Shown here: piece by piece, positions 8,821 to 18,896 of the stretch
How positions within the stretch are numbered: position 1 is the stretch's first letter
Layout of the letters: each line of letters opens with the position of its first letter
Notes under the pieces: generated by a model
What the model saw: the letters and a program-made list of their open reading frames with translations, nothing else
Told to the model about the DNA's origin: nothing
Database searches by the model: none
Translations under genes and position numbers: made by a program
Assembly: GCA_024220525.1 (NCBI GenBank)
Contig: JAMYWO010000010.1
Coordinates: forward strand, 1-32,753
Length of the DNA stretch: 32,753 nucleotides
Reading direction: 5' to 3'
DNA from: Cochliopodium minus
Lineage: Eukaryota; Discosea; Himatismenida; Cochliopodiidae

Positions 8821-11507
8821 ATGTCAGGCTGGAAAGTAGCAAAGACCACTAAAGTTGATTTGGAAGAAAGAAAGAAGAAAAATGCGGCATCCAAAATCGA
8901 GCATGAAAGACAAGCAAAAATAAAGGAATACAGAAAAAATAAGGTATCTGAATATTAAAAAGATGAATAAAATATCAACGTAGAAATTAAAATTTATGAC
9001 GATTTTATATAAATTTATAAATTAAATGAAAAGATATATATATTCTGAAAATCTATAATAATGATCCCTTTATCATTCATTAATTTCCCAAATTTGATCA
9101 AATAAATAAATTTCTCACAATATTAACTATTTTATAGAAAAAACAATTGTTGGAACAACAAGAGAAAGGAAAACAAGGAGAATTCAAAGGGTTTAAAAAA
9201 ACTCCAACAAAGGGTACAAAGGGAACAAAGAACAAACCCAAGAAACAAAAGAAATTGATCAAAAAATGTGAGAAAGCAGAAAAGGATGGATGTGATGATA
9301 TTCAATGTAAAGATTCCCATACTCCATGCAAACTTGGATTAGATTGCACAAAAAAGGTAATTAAAGTTTTATTGAGCCAAATTTTAAGATTAACAAGTTA
9401 ATTATAAGGAAAGATTTTAAAAAATCTTTATCCATCATATTAGAAAATGTTATAATAAAAATAACGTTTTATTTTTATCTAATTGTACATTCTCCAATAT
9501 TATTTTATTATAACCAATTTCCCTTCATAACCTTTATAATAATAATAATCTTCCTCTTATAACTCATCCTTGATTTTAACAAACATTTCTTTCCATTATA
9601 GGTTTGCAACCTCATTCACAAACCAAAGATTTTGGAGATCCCTCAAACCAAGGAAGAAACACTCATCTACATCAGATTGATCCATCTCGTCCGTGAAAAT
9701 GCATTGACTAATGCAACCAAACCAGCAGTAGGGAGATTCACCTTTGAAAAATTGGCATCAAGATTCAATAAGAAGCAAGATCCTGAATTATTCGTCAATC
9801 TTAGATGTGATTGGACCTGGTTGAAGTATGCTCAAGAGATGGAGAAAGAACATAGTCTCCCAGAAGGATCATTATCAAGCTCTGAAATCAAAGAATCTGA
9901 TTTGGTAAAGATTTCTTTCATAATTTTCTTCAAATAATCTTTTATATTCAATATATTAATTATATATGAGAAATTTGTTTTTAATAAATAAAATATGAAC
10001 AATATGAATAGATATATAACATAGATTATCCTCATAAATCGCTTTAATTTACTCTTTTTTTTTCATAGGCACAATTCTACGAGTTCTTCATTAACGATCT
10101 CAAGGAACATTTCTACACCCATACCAAAAACTACGAGCTCGAAAAAGTCGTCACAGAAGGAGAAGAGGAAGAAGAAGAGAACCAAGTCACTGAGTTCGAC
10201 AACAACAAGATCGATGCTGTCCTCAAAGAAGCTGTTGGTAAGAATATTTTCTTGCTAGTCTTTGTTAATCGTTTTATTAATCTCACATTAATTTTCCTTT
10301 AAAGGTAAAACCACCACCGAAATCATCAATGACTTCCCAGTTTTCAACCAAGAGAAAAAGCTCGCTCAAGAGTGGAGATGCTGGAAGTATATCTTCCAAG
10401 CTCGTGTCTTGCAAGGTATTTTGGACTTGGAAGAGACTGAAGCTATTCTCCTTTTAGATAATCTCATTGGTACTTCTTCATTTTTCCTTTTAACAATATC
10501 TCTTGTTTTTTTTTCATACATGTTTTCTTTATTCATGTTTTGTTTTTTTATTTTTCTTGAGATCACATTTTTGTTTGAATGATGAATAAGATTAAGCCGA
10601 TTCTTAATCCTTAAAACAAACGTTTTTTGGATGTATGTAGTTAACAATCTTGCTGACATCAAACATTCTTTTTTTTTATTCTTATTATCTTTTTTTTTAA
10701 TTTAAATTTCAAGATTGATTTTGTTTTAAATTTTTTCTTCAAGTTTTTTTCTTCAATCATTTTTAAATTAATGTTTTTTTCATTCTTTTATAGGATTGGT
10801 CGAAAAGGGAACAAAAGAAAACGATGTAGTCTTCAACGGAAAAAAATTCACAGTCGATCCTGGTCTCTTGTCCCTCGCTGAAGTCGAGTGCTCCAAGGAG
10901 ATCACCGGTGCTTGGAAGCTCTTCAACAAAGGAAAAAAACCCACCGAAGTTGTCAAACAAATAAATGAAAGTTTGGGTAAACATTCATTTTTTTTTAATT
11001 CAATATTTCGTTCACAAATGTTATATTTAACATTTTAAATCCTACAAATATTTGGATGATGAATAAGATTAAGCCGATTCTTAATCCTTAAAACAAACGT
11101 TTTTTGGGTGTATGTAGTTAACAATCTTGCTGACATCAAATATTCTTTTTTTATTCTTATCATTTCAAAATTTTTTTGATCATTTTTTCTATCTTTTTCA
11201 ATTTTTTTCAGGCGCAGAACCAAACGTTGTTGGGTTTTCAAGTTTCCCTACTTTGATGTTCCAAGTCAAAAACCACATGGACGTCTTCAAAACTTTTGAC
11301 ATCAACAACAAACAAAAACCTTCTATCGAGGATCACATCAAAGCAATCAAGGAGACCTACCAGAAAACTTCTTGGTCTTTTTCTCTTGCAGAGTTTTTGA
11401 ATAAAAAGGAGGGAGACTTTCTTATTTATGAATCTATTGCTGAAGCCAAGAATTATGGTCCTATTTACGCTGAATGTAAACAAAAGATTCAAGAATTGTG
11501 GAAGTAA
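8821..11507 (+). CDS. Tandem CCCH zinc-finger protein, host gene of two intronic snoRNA-like RNAs
   Basis: Seven exons (8821-8943, 9138-9356, 9602-9904, 10069-10237, 10305-10469, 10794-10976, 11212-11507) join without a phase conflict to 485 residues. The N-terminus is a lysine-rich helix (VDLEERKKKNAASKIEHERQ), followed by a KGTKGTKNKPKKQKK basic patch. Two zinc fingers lie at about 93-128. The first is C-x7-C-x4-C-x3-H (KKCEKAEKDG..CKDSH). The second is C-x5-C-x4-C-x3-H (PCKLGLDCTKKVCNLIH), the spacing of Nab2/ZC3H14 fingers, and it is split across exons 2 and 3. The remainder is helical and unrecognised, with a Glu-run at about 240. Exons 4-6 use more C-ending codons than the neighbouring genes, as highly expressed genes often do. 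The role is probably RNA binding. Its family beyond the fingers is unknown to me. Confidence 0.8.
10573..10664 (+). ncRNA. Box C/D snoRNA-like gene, copy 1, in intron 5 of the CCCH gene
   Basis: Box C ATGATGA lies at 10579-10585 and box D CTGA at 10653-10656, 78 bases from start of C to end of D. A terminal stem GTTTGA (10573-10578) pairs with TCAAAC (10659-10664). This is the standard architecture of a box C/D methylation-guide snoRNA, and intronic location is common. Candidate guide sequence lies just upstream of box D. The internal C'/D' boxes are weak (ATGTATG at about 10631). No rRNA target could be assigned by eye. The element recurs in the next intron. Confidence 0.75.
11047..11144 (+). 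ncRNA. Box C/D snoRNA-like gene, copy 2, in intron 6 of the CCCH gene
   Basis: Box C ATGATGA lies at 11056-11062 and box D CTGA at 11130-11133, again exactly 78 bases from C to D. A terminal stem AATATTTG (11047-11054) pairs with CAAATATT (11137-11144). Between the boxes it differs from copy 1 at a single base (G for A in the stretch before TGTATG). The flanking intron differs almost everywhere. One stem pair changes from G-C in copy 1 to A-T in copy 2 on both sides, which supports a conserved RNA fold. Confidence 0.78.
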
Positions 11508-11896
11508 GCCTTTGGGGGTAGCAACTAACACCTTGTTCTTTTTTTTTGATGGGAAGTTTACAAATCTTTTGTTTTTTTTTTTCAATCTTTTTAATTTTGT
11601 TTTGAAAAGATAAAGAAAAATGACAAAACTTTCCTTTTATTTTTCAAACTTAAATTATTAAAAAAAAAATATATAAAATGAAAAAAATTTCTTTTGTTTT
11701 CCTTTATGTTTGAGAATCCAAAAACTCTTTTTGAGATTCACAATTATTCAAAAATTTTGAATACTGAATTGGTCAGTCTTTTTTGTCCGTTGAATGAGAT
11801 TTCTGAAAGATTAAAAAGATTTTTTATTAGATTGATTTAATGCGGAATTCAAAACTAACTTTAAAATAACAAAAAAAAATTATTTTTTTTGGTAGA
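11508..11896. other. Intergenic region between two converging genes
   Basis: This AT-rich 3' region is shared by the CCCH gene (+) and the SLAC1-like gene (-). It contains T-runs and A-runs but no gene. An open frame on the minus strand at 11238-11585 is a shadow of CCCH exon 7. Confidence 0.6.
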
Positions 11897-13233
11897 TCAA
11901 GTCCTGATCTTATTAGTAGAAAAACAAGGAAACAACAGGTATTGCCTCCAAACAGACCAGACGGTATTAACCACAATGTAAGAAAAGGTGAACAAAACTA
12001 TGATGGTGGAGAAGATGGCCATCACTAGGGAGACTATTTCCGCCATTTGGTTGGTTGATCTCATGAAGCCGTGGAGGGTCCATGCTGCATTACAGAAGGC
12101 GGTAAGGGGGAAGAGATAGGCCCAGAAGGACATTCCGAATGGAACTCCGTACTGAGTTAATATGATTGTAAAAACAAGAATCTGATTTTAAAAAAAAAAT
12201 TAAAATCAATCGAAAAAGTAAAAAGAAAAGAAAATTTAATAAAAATCAAAAAAAGAGCAAAAAATAAATTCATCAAAATGAAATGAAACAAAAAATAGAA
12301 AAAAAAAATATGAAAAAAAAATGAAATTAAAAATAAATTGAAAATTAATAAATTAAAAATTAAAATTTTTGAAAAAAATAAATATTTGTAAAATTAATAA
12401 AAATGTCATTAAAATGAAAAAAAAAAAATTTTTAAAATAATTTAATAAAATAATCAAAAATCATAAAAAAGATTACCATGGTAAAGAGAGCCATTCCAAA
12501 CAACATTTGAGAGAAAATTCCAAAATCATTGGTCAAGAGAGAATAACAAGTGGCCATGAGAGATGGAGGACAGACAGCAATGCAAAGACGAGGAATGGAT
12601 TTTTCCAACAACATTCCTTTGAATAAAATTCTGTGCCAGAAGACAACAAAAATGATGAAGAAATAAAATGATCCTGCTCCAAAAAAGAAGTTCCTATTTG
12701 AAAATAAAAAATTTAAAATAAATTTTAAAGAAAAATAATGAAAAAAAAAAAAATTGTTATTTTAAAATGATAATTTGAAATAAAATTAATAAATAAATAA
12801 AAAGATCAAAAATTATTCAAATAAAACAATTCAATAATAATAAATAATTGAAATAATAAAAAAAATAAACTTTTGAATAAAAAATAAAAATCAAAAAAAA
12901 ATTTAAAAATAAAAATAAAATAAAAATAAAAGATAAAATAATTAAAAATTTTTTTTATTAAAATAATCGAAATAAAAATCAAAAAAAAATTTTTTTATTA
13001 AAATAATCGAAATAATAAAACAAATAAAATAAAAATAAAAATAAAAATAAATAAATGGTAAAATAATTAAAAAAAGTCACCCTAGGTTTATGAATCCGAG
13101 TTTAGCTCCAGTGATAGCAATAACCACAAGACCAACTACCGGGAAGAAGAATACAGGCGTGACATCTCTTATTTTCACTCCTGAAACCACCCATTTCGAA
13201 ACCAAAATACTCGTAAGAAAAATTTGAAAAACC
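11897..13233 (-). CDS. SLAC1/TehA-type (tellurite-resistance/dicarboxylate transporter family) anion channel, C-terminal part
   Basis: Three exons (13233-13081, 12693-12477, 12181-11897) join in phase to about 217 residues ending at the stop at 11897. Successive hydrophobic helices read VTPVFFFPVVGLVVIAI, FYFFIIFVVFWHRILF, RLCIAVCPPSLMATCY, FSQMLFGMALFTM, GMSFWAYLFPLTAF and IFSTIIVLFTFSYIVVNTVW. The elements TPVFFFPVVG, CPPSLMATCYSLL and FWAYLFPLTAF are typical of TehA/Mae1/SLAC1 proteins, which form ten-helix anion or malate channels. The region corresponds to about the last six or seven helices. The expected N-terminal helices were not found: just upstream (13400-13891) lies a fragment of an unrelated gene. 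Either small exons were missed or the gene is truncated at its 5' end. The introns are almost pure A/T-rich filler. Confidence 0.72.
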
Positions 13234-13601
13234 CTTTAAAATAAAAAGTAAAAAATAAACAAAAAAGAATTTAAAAAATAAAAATAAAAAAATAAAAGAA
13301 AAAAAAATAAAGAAAAAAAAATAAAATTAAAAAAATAAAAATAAAATAATTTATTAAAAAATAAAATGTAAATACAAAAATTTTTTTTTTACATCTGCTC
13401 CTCCTTTTCCTACTCCATTTCTTTTGAAGATATTAAAACAAAAAAAAAAACCTTTGAATCAAAAACTTTTACCCTAATATCTCTTTTCTCCATCCAATCA
13501 CATCCAATCTTTATTAATTAAAATATATAAATAATAATTTAAATTCAAATCAAAGTTGAAATTTCAAAAAAAAAAAAAAAAACATAAGAAATTTAATGAG
13601 A

Positions 13602-13891
13602 TACCCATTTTTCCCTCTATTATCTCTCCATCCACTGTAACCAATAATTATTCATTAATTATTTTTCGAAGAATAAATAAAATTTCATCATTTTAATTTA
13701 CCATGCAACTGATATCCCTGCTCCAGTATATACAACACTATAATCAAGTAAAGATATGTTTAAAAATTAATTTAAGAAAAGCATGTGGATTTTTACAAAT
13801 GCTTGGATTTCTTTATTGCTTCGGATATCTTGCCAGCTTTTGACAAAACAGATTCCACATCATCCACAAACTCTTCTTTAGGGATCAACAT
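13602..13891 (-). pseudogene. Sirtuin N-terminal fragment
   Basis: Three short exons (13891-13797, 13737-13702, 13634-13605) join in phase to MLIPKEEFVDDVESVL.., then IKKSKHFVVYTGAGIS and CGWRDNRGKNG. TGAGIS (residues 36-41) is the NAD-binding motif of Sir2 deacylases. The following GWRDNRGKNG sits where GIPDFRG-x-NG stands, so the PDF part has diverged. A possible fourth exon starts at 13508 (LDVIGWRKRDI). The rest of the enzyme, at least 200 residues with QNVDGLH and the zinc cysteines, is not present before the SLAC1-like exons begin at 13233. I read this as a truncated copy. The alternative is an intact gene whose other exons were moved away by misassembly. Confidence 0.55.
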
Positions 13892-14142
13892 TCTTTTTTT
13901 TATTGCTCAATTTTCTTATTTTTTTTTTTTTTATTTTATTTTTTGCATCAAAAGATCTATCAAGGATGAAAGCAATCTTTCCAAGAAAAAGAAAATCTTT
14001 TATTACTAAAAAAGATAAATATTTTTATTTATAAAATAAATTTAAATAAAATTAGCTGAAATATTTATTTTAATTTATCTCAAATTAATGCTTTTTGATT
14101 TGGGAGAATATATCTTTCCTTTTTATGAGACAATTTCAAATT

Positions 14143-14935
14143 TTACTTGATTTTCTCGACTGCAAACTCTATTGATAATACACTCACGGAGACTTTTTTC
14201 TTATCATCATAATCTGACCATTCGTTATCCTCGAATTCAACCTCAAATTCTTTATCAGATAATGATGTTGCTTTCCAGTTATCTTTTCCCAAGACATAAT
14301 CGATTGGAATCAATCCTCTCTTTGCAAAAAAAAAAAAAAAATTAAAAAAATTTTAAATTATTCAAAATAGTATCAGTATGGGGATGTGATAGATTCATGA
14401 ATAATGTTGAAATGGTGTATAATTTAATATCATTTCATAATTAGTATATTAATCCACTTATTATTAAATTAATATTTGATATATATGGTTGATAGAAGTA
14501 GAATAGAATGATGAAATATTCACATTTATAAAAAATTAAAATATATTACGCAATCTAACACTAGAATACCTGTCCATGCATCACTTTTATCAACAAATCC
14601 TTGACATTTCTTTTTAGTTGATGTTTCTTTGACAATTTCAATGGTAGATTCTTTTTCGCAATTCTTGCATTTCATCCTTTTCAAAAAAAAAAAATTTATA
14701 CAGTCAAAAATCAAGCCCATAATTTAAATAATGATCATTAAAATTACTCAAAATGACATGTTCCTCTCCCTTTTTGTCTTTCTTGTGGTTTATTTTTACA
14801 GATGGAAATTGGTGTTGATTTTTCTTCATTACAATTGGTACATTCTATTTTTAGATAATGATCTGTATCATCATCGAAATATAATTTCTTCAAATTTTCG
14901 AGTTCGCATTTTGTCTTGATAAGAAACAATGGCAT
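14143..14935 (-). CDS. CXXC-motif zinc-binding protein, CZIB / UPF0587 (DUF866) family
   Basis: Three exons (14935-14748, 14676-14550, 14319-14143) join in phase to 163 residues, the usual length of this family. Family features appear in order. The start is LIKTKCELENLKKL. The first zinc pair ECTNC is at C32 and C35. KGRGTCHFEMKCKNCEKESTIEIV carries the second pair at C66 and C69. ILVLDCRGLIPIDYVLGKDNW corresponds to the conserved FDCRGxEP segment. The C-terminus EVEFEDNEWSDYDDKKKVSVSVLSIEF matches the WADYDEK..SV end. The fold binds one zinc through the two CXXC pairs and is found in nearly all eukaryotes; the human member is C1orf123. Its molecular role is poorly known. All key cysteines are present. 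Confidence 0.92.
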
Positions 14936-15227
14936 TTTTTTTTTTATAAAAGCTTTATTAATAAAAAAGGAATCGATTTGTTTGAATCAAATCACTTATA
15001 TCTTATTCATCATAACCTATTCTTTGATGTCAAAAATTTTATTCTTTATATCTGCTGGAATTGCGTAATATTTTTGTATTCAAAAATTAATATACATTCA
15101 ATAAAAACATTTGGTTTAATTTAATTCAAGTATATTAGGATTATTATTGGTATAATAGAATTTTCATTGAACATTTCTCGACCTCAATCATAATTAATTT
15201 GCCATCAAAAAAAATATTTTGGAATAG
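14936..15227. other. Divergent intergenic region upstream of the CZIB gene
   Basis: This lies between the CZIB start (-) and the first supported exon of the membrane protein (+). A short hydrophobic frame MSKILFFISAGIA starts at 15028 on the plus strand and could be the signal-peptide exon of the next gene. Its splice phase does not fit the acceptor at 15227, so it is not joined here. Confidence 0.4.
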
Positions 15228-15734
15228 GGAATATATGGTGTTGTGATTTACAATAAAAATACAAAATTAAAAGAAAATCTGGCCAATACACAATGTTATG
15301 TGTTGGGTAAATTCACTTACAAAAAATATATAAAATTAAATTTGAGATTTACATTAATCTTCAAAGGTTACAACGTAGCTACAGTTAAATGTACAATTAA
15401 TTCGGCAAATTCATGTTTTTCAGCAACATGGATAGTGAATTACACAGTATCCTACAACAAAATAGATTCATCAGTGATAACAGACACAATAAAACACACC
15501 AAAGAACAAAATGCAGTGAATACGGAAAATAATTATCTAATTGGACATTTTTACGATTGTTATTTCGATAAAAAAAATGATCTTAATGTATCCTTTGCAG
15601 TGCCTCCTACTTATCCTTATCTCGTCATTTTGATAATCAGTTTTTGTTTATTCACCGTTTTTGGATTCATTTCCATTGTGTTTGTTGTTAATCGAAATCA
15701 ATTTAAGGACAAGCAGTATCAACATATAAATTAA
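15228..15734 (+). CDS. Single-pass membrane protein with Cys-containing luminal domain, unidentified
   Basis: A continuous exon opens after a splice acceptor (GAATAG at 15222-15227) and ends at the stop at 15732-15734, giving 168 residues. The N-terminal exon is not identified. The start includes GIYGVVIYNKN. The region up to about residue 125 is polar, beta-rich in appearance, with five cysteines (QCYVLG, VKCTINSANSCF, DCYF). A strong transmembrane helix follows (YLVILIISFCLFTVFGFISIVFVV), then a short polar tail NRNQFKDKQYQHIN. The topology is probably luminal or extracellular N-terminus with a cytosolic tail. I do not recognise the family. Confidence 0.6.
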   Translation, partial: GIYGVVIYNKNTKLKENLANTQCYVLGKFTYKKYIKLNLRFTLIFKGYNVATVKCTINSANSCFSATWIVNYTVSYNKIDSSVITDTIKHTKEQNAVNTENNYLIGHFYDCYFDKKNDLNVSFAVPPTYPYLVILIISFCLFTVFGFISIVFVVNRNQFKDKQYQHIN

Positions 15735-16091
15735 GACTGATAAAAAGTATCCTTGTATTTTAAACACATGAATTATATTTCAAAGAATTTTTTATTAAAA
15801 TAAAAATGAGAAGCAATCTTACTAAATTATTTCAAGAAAACTATCCCAATAAAACTTAATAATAGATTTAAATTGTTGATTTTGATCTCTTCTTTGAAAA
15901 ACTTAGTTTGAGATGAAGACAAAAAATTAAGGTAAAATTGTTAAACTTTAAAAAGAAATTTTAATCAAATCATAGTTTAAGATGATCTGAATTTTAGATT
16001 ATCCTTTTTTTTATTTAAAAAATAAATTAAAAAAATTGATAATCCTTAATTCGATATCGATTCAACTTTCTTTTGCAAAATTCTATCTCCC
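15735..16091. other. Non-coding stretch between the membrane protein and methyltransferase genes
   Basis: AT-rich and without coding content. It should hold the 3' end of the upstream gene and the promoter of the methyltransferase gene. Confidence 0.5.
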
Positions 16092-17439
16092 ATGGAAACA
16101 AATTATACCACCAAGATTAAAATAATATTGAATGAATATGATAGAAAAAAAGAAGATAAGAAAGAAGATGAATTATTCTATGAAGATCCCAAATTGGTAT
16201 TCCATCACCCTCAATAATATAAATATAAAATTATTTTTATTTTTCACTTAAAATTAATTTCTAAAAAAAATTTTCTTCAAAGGTATTTCATGTTGATGAA
16301 AATTATATACAGACTTTGACAAAGATTTATTGCGATGAATTGAAAGAAGGATGGACTATATTGGATGTAACAAAAAAAAAAAATTTTAAAAAAGAAGATT
16401 TTATCTCATTAACAAACTAAAGATCTGCTCATCATGGGTTTCTCACTTGCCAGAAAAAATTAAATTTAATAAAGTGAAATTTTTTTTATTTTTTTTATTT
16501 TTTATTGTAATTATTTTTATTTTATTATTTTTTTTTATTTATTAAGATTATTTTTTTTTATTTTTTATTTTTTCATTTTTTATTTATTAAGATTATTATT
16601 TATTAAGATTATTGTTTATTAAGATTATTTTTTATTTTAATTATTTTAATTTTTAATTTTTTTTTAATTTTTAATTTTTTTTTAATTTTTATTTATTAAG
16701 ATTATTGTTTATTATATTTATTGTAATTTATTTTTTAATTTTATTTATTTTTTTATTTTATTTTATTTTTTTTTAAAAAAGGTAATTGGACATGGATTGA
16801 ACGAGGAAGAGCTGAAGAGAAACTTGAGGTTATATTCTTTTTTTGTGCAAAATTTTAATAAGTCTCAGTACACTCATCTTCAATCCAATTACTTTGACAC
16901 AGTGTTGTGTACTGTTTCCATACAATACTTACAACAGCCAGAAAAAATTTTCAGGTAAATAATTAAAAATAAAAAATAATAAAAAATAAAATATATAAAA
17001 ATAAAATATAAAAAAATAAAATTTATAAAAATTTAAAATAATAAAAAATAAAAATTGTAAGTAAAAATAAAAATAAAAAAATAAAAAAATAAAAAAATAA
17101 AAAAATAAAATATAAAAATAAAAAAATAAATATTAATAAAATTTCGAAAGAAATTAAAAATAATTTAAAATAAAATTATTTTTCAGAGAAATACATCGTG
17201 TTTTAAAAGAAGGAGGAATTTTTGTTGTGAATTTTTCAGACAGAATGTTCCCCACAAAATGCATCAACAAATGGAAATACTCTAATGAGGAAGAAAGGTT
17301 CGATTTGGTCAAACAATACTTTAAATGCACCTATGACAATAACGAGAAAAATTGTTTTGAAATTGTTAAGGAAGTTTTCATTGAGAGAAATGGGGAAATA
17401 GATCCTTTTTTTTTAATTATTGGAAAAAAGATTTATTAA
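16092..17439 (+). CDS. Class I SAM-dependent methyltransferase (type 11)
   Basis: Five exons (16092-16196, 16283-16366, 16423-16473, 16782-16954, 17187-17439) join in phase to 221 residues. The SAM-binding strand reads WTILDICSSWVSHLP (residues about 58-72), a variant of motif I shared by a plant, algal and protist methyltransferase group. KVIGHGLNEEELKRN follows. Later motifs are FDTVLCTVSIQYLQQPEKIFREIHRVLKEGGIFVVNFS and DRMFPTKCINKW, then LVKQYF. These cover the acidic/aromatic motif IV, the post-I GG loop and the conserved S-x-R-x-FPTK element. The substrate is unknown. Intron 3 (16474-16781) is a 308-base T-rich low-complexity run and intron 4 is A-rich. The gene lies directly upstream of a JmjC-like fragment on the same strand. 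Confidence 0.87.
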
Positions 17440-17549
17440 AAACTATTTATCATTTTTTTATTTTTTTTTGAAATTTCATTCAAATTTATTTATTAAAATT
17501 AAAAAAAATAAAATAAAAAAAAATTGATTGTTTTATTTACAGTGTATTA

Positions 17550-17845
17550 ATGATTGAAGAATCATCTTTCCTCAAAGATATAAAATTACATAGAGATATG
17601 AATAGGGATATCAAAGTTATAGAATGCGATGAATACTCTGATGAGAAGATATTGGAACATATCAAGAATAATGATCCACTCATCATCCGTGGATATTGCA
17701 AGAAATTCGCAGCATTTGATAAATGGATAGAATATAAGCAAGGATCACCTCATATCTCGAATTATTTAGGGGCTCTCAGAATTGATCCACAATTCTTTAT
17801 CTGGCAACATTGTTTGATCCAACACTTCCAATTTGTTGTTTTGAT
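17550..17845 (+). pseudogene. JmjC-like N-terminal fragment
   Basis: The start is ATG at 17550, just after a TTTACAG that may be a splice acceptor. The frame reads MIEESSFLKDIKLHRDM, then IKVIECDEYSDEKILEHIKNNDPLIIRGYCKKFAAFDKW. The pattern hx(E/D)hhxxxxxNxPhIIRGxxxxxxxxxKW is the entry to many JmjC-type Fe(II)/2-oxoglutarate oxygenases (cupin_8). After KW the sequence no longer resembles that family, and the frame runs into a single undetermined base at 17846, beyond which transposase coding begins. It is probably a host gene cut by an insertion or an assembly joint. The iron-binding HxD and H are absent. Confidence 0.45.
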
Positions 17846-17846
17846 A

Positions 17847-18852
17847 NTTTGATCAAGAAACAGAAGAAAGGATACAAGATACATTCTGGAATTATTTTCA
17901 GGTGGATCAATGGTCAACTTGTGAAGAATATTCTAAAATTCTCACAGATATCACTGGATTGGAAATCAATAAGAATTTTATTAGAAATATGTTTGTTTAT
18001 AACAAATTTTCTTTCAAAAAAGGTAAAATCTCCTTTTGTCAAATATACATTTACTCACATTTTTATTCTTAAAAGGGATACCTTATAATAAAAGAAAAAT
18101 GACAAGAGAAAATATAATTTATTATAATATGTTTATCAATTTGATAAGGACTAAGGAAATACATAGGTTGAAATATGTAGATGAGAGTCATTGTGACAGG
18201 AGGGCTCTAAATTCGAAATATGGTTGGAGCAAAAAAGGAAAGCCAAATATTTATATTGATCAGAGTTCTCTTGATACTTTGAGATTCAATATTATAATGT
18301 TAATGTGCTTGAATCCTCCAAATAGTGGTGTTCCCTGTTTTCTTAAAGCATCTACTGAAATGAATACTTCTTCAAGATTTGCATATTTTATGAGGGAGTC
18401 TTTCGAGATGGGATATATCAAAAGAGGTGATATCCTTGTGATGGATAATGCTTCGGTGCATGTATCAGAAGAAATTCAAAATGATTTGCATCCTTTTCTC
18501 GAAGAAAAAGGAATTTCATTGATTCATTAACCTAAATATAGCCCAGAGTAATTAATAAATTTCCATTTTAGTTTAATTTTTTCTAATTTTTTCAAATTGC
18601 TAGATTAAATCCTTGCGAGAAGGTATAAAGATTCAATTTTTTTTATTTTATTTTGTTTATTAAAAAATTTAGATTTTTGGAATAGTGAAGGGGGCAATAG
18701 CTAAAAAAAGAGCAGATTGTGAGGATGAATTTGATTTCTTACGATTAATTTACAGAGAATTCGACAAAATTACTATCCAGACATCAAATGATACGTATAA
18801 TAATTGCATAAACAAAGCAATACCTTTAGAAGAACAAAATATTTCAAATTAA
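17847..18852 (+). mobile_element. Tc1/mariner-IS630 superfamily DDE transposase gene (DD38E), with introns and one in-frame stop
   Basis: Coding exons are about 17848-18022, 18076-18542, 18602-18622 and 18672-18852. They read FDQETEERIQDTFWNYFQVDQW, then a helix-turn-helix-like part (ILTDITGLEINKNFIRNMF), then the catalytic core. First Asp: KYVDESHCDRR. Second Asp: ILVMDNASVH. Glu: YSPELNPCEKIFG, split by an intron inside its Glu codon. There are 38 residues between the second Asp and the Glu. One TAA (18528-18530) stands where relatives have a Leu before PKYSPE. Otherwise the frame is intact to the stop at 18850. This is a plain cut-and-paste DNA transposon. The introns suggest age or a host-adapted copy. 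The 5' end touches the undetermined base at 17846, so the N-terminus is incomplete. Confidence 0.85.
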
Positions 18853-18896
18853 ATTCAAAAATTTCAAAATAATTTCTTAATCAATTTTCTTTTAAT

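Noticed and set aside
8963-9046. Possible box C/D snoRNA in intron 1 of the CCCH gene (AGATGA and a CTGA 80 bases later)
   Set aside because: The C box is poor and no terminal stem forms.
14744-14919. Plus-strand open frame opposite CZIB exon 1
   Set aside because: Antisense shadow. The minus-strand frame has the family cysteines.
16474-16781. T-rich repeats with TTTATTAAGATTA units
   Set aside because: Low-complexity intron of the methyltransferase gene. Not treated as a separate element.
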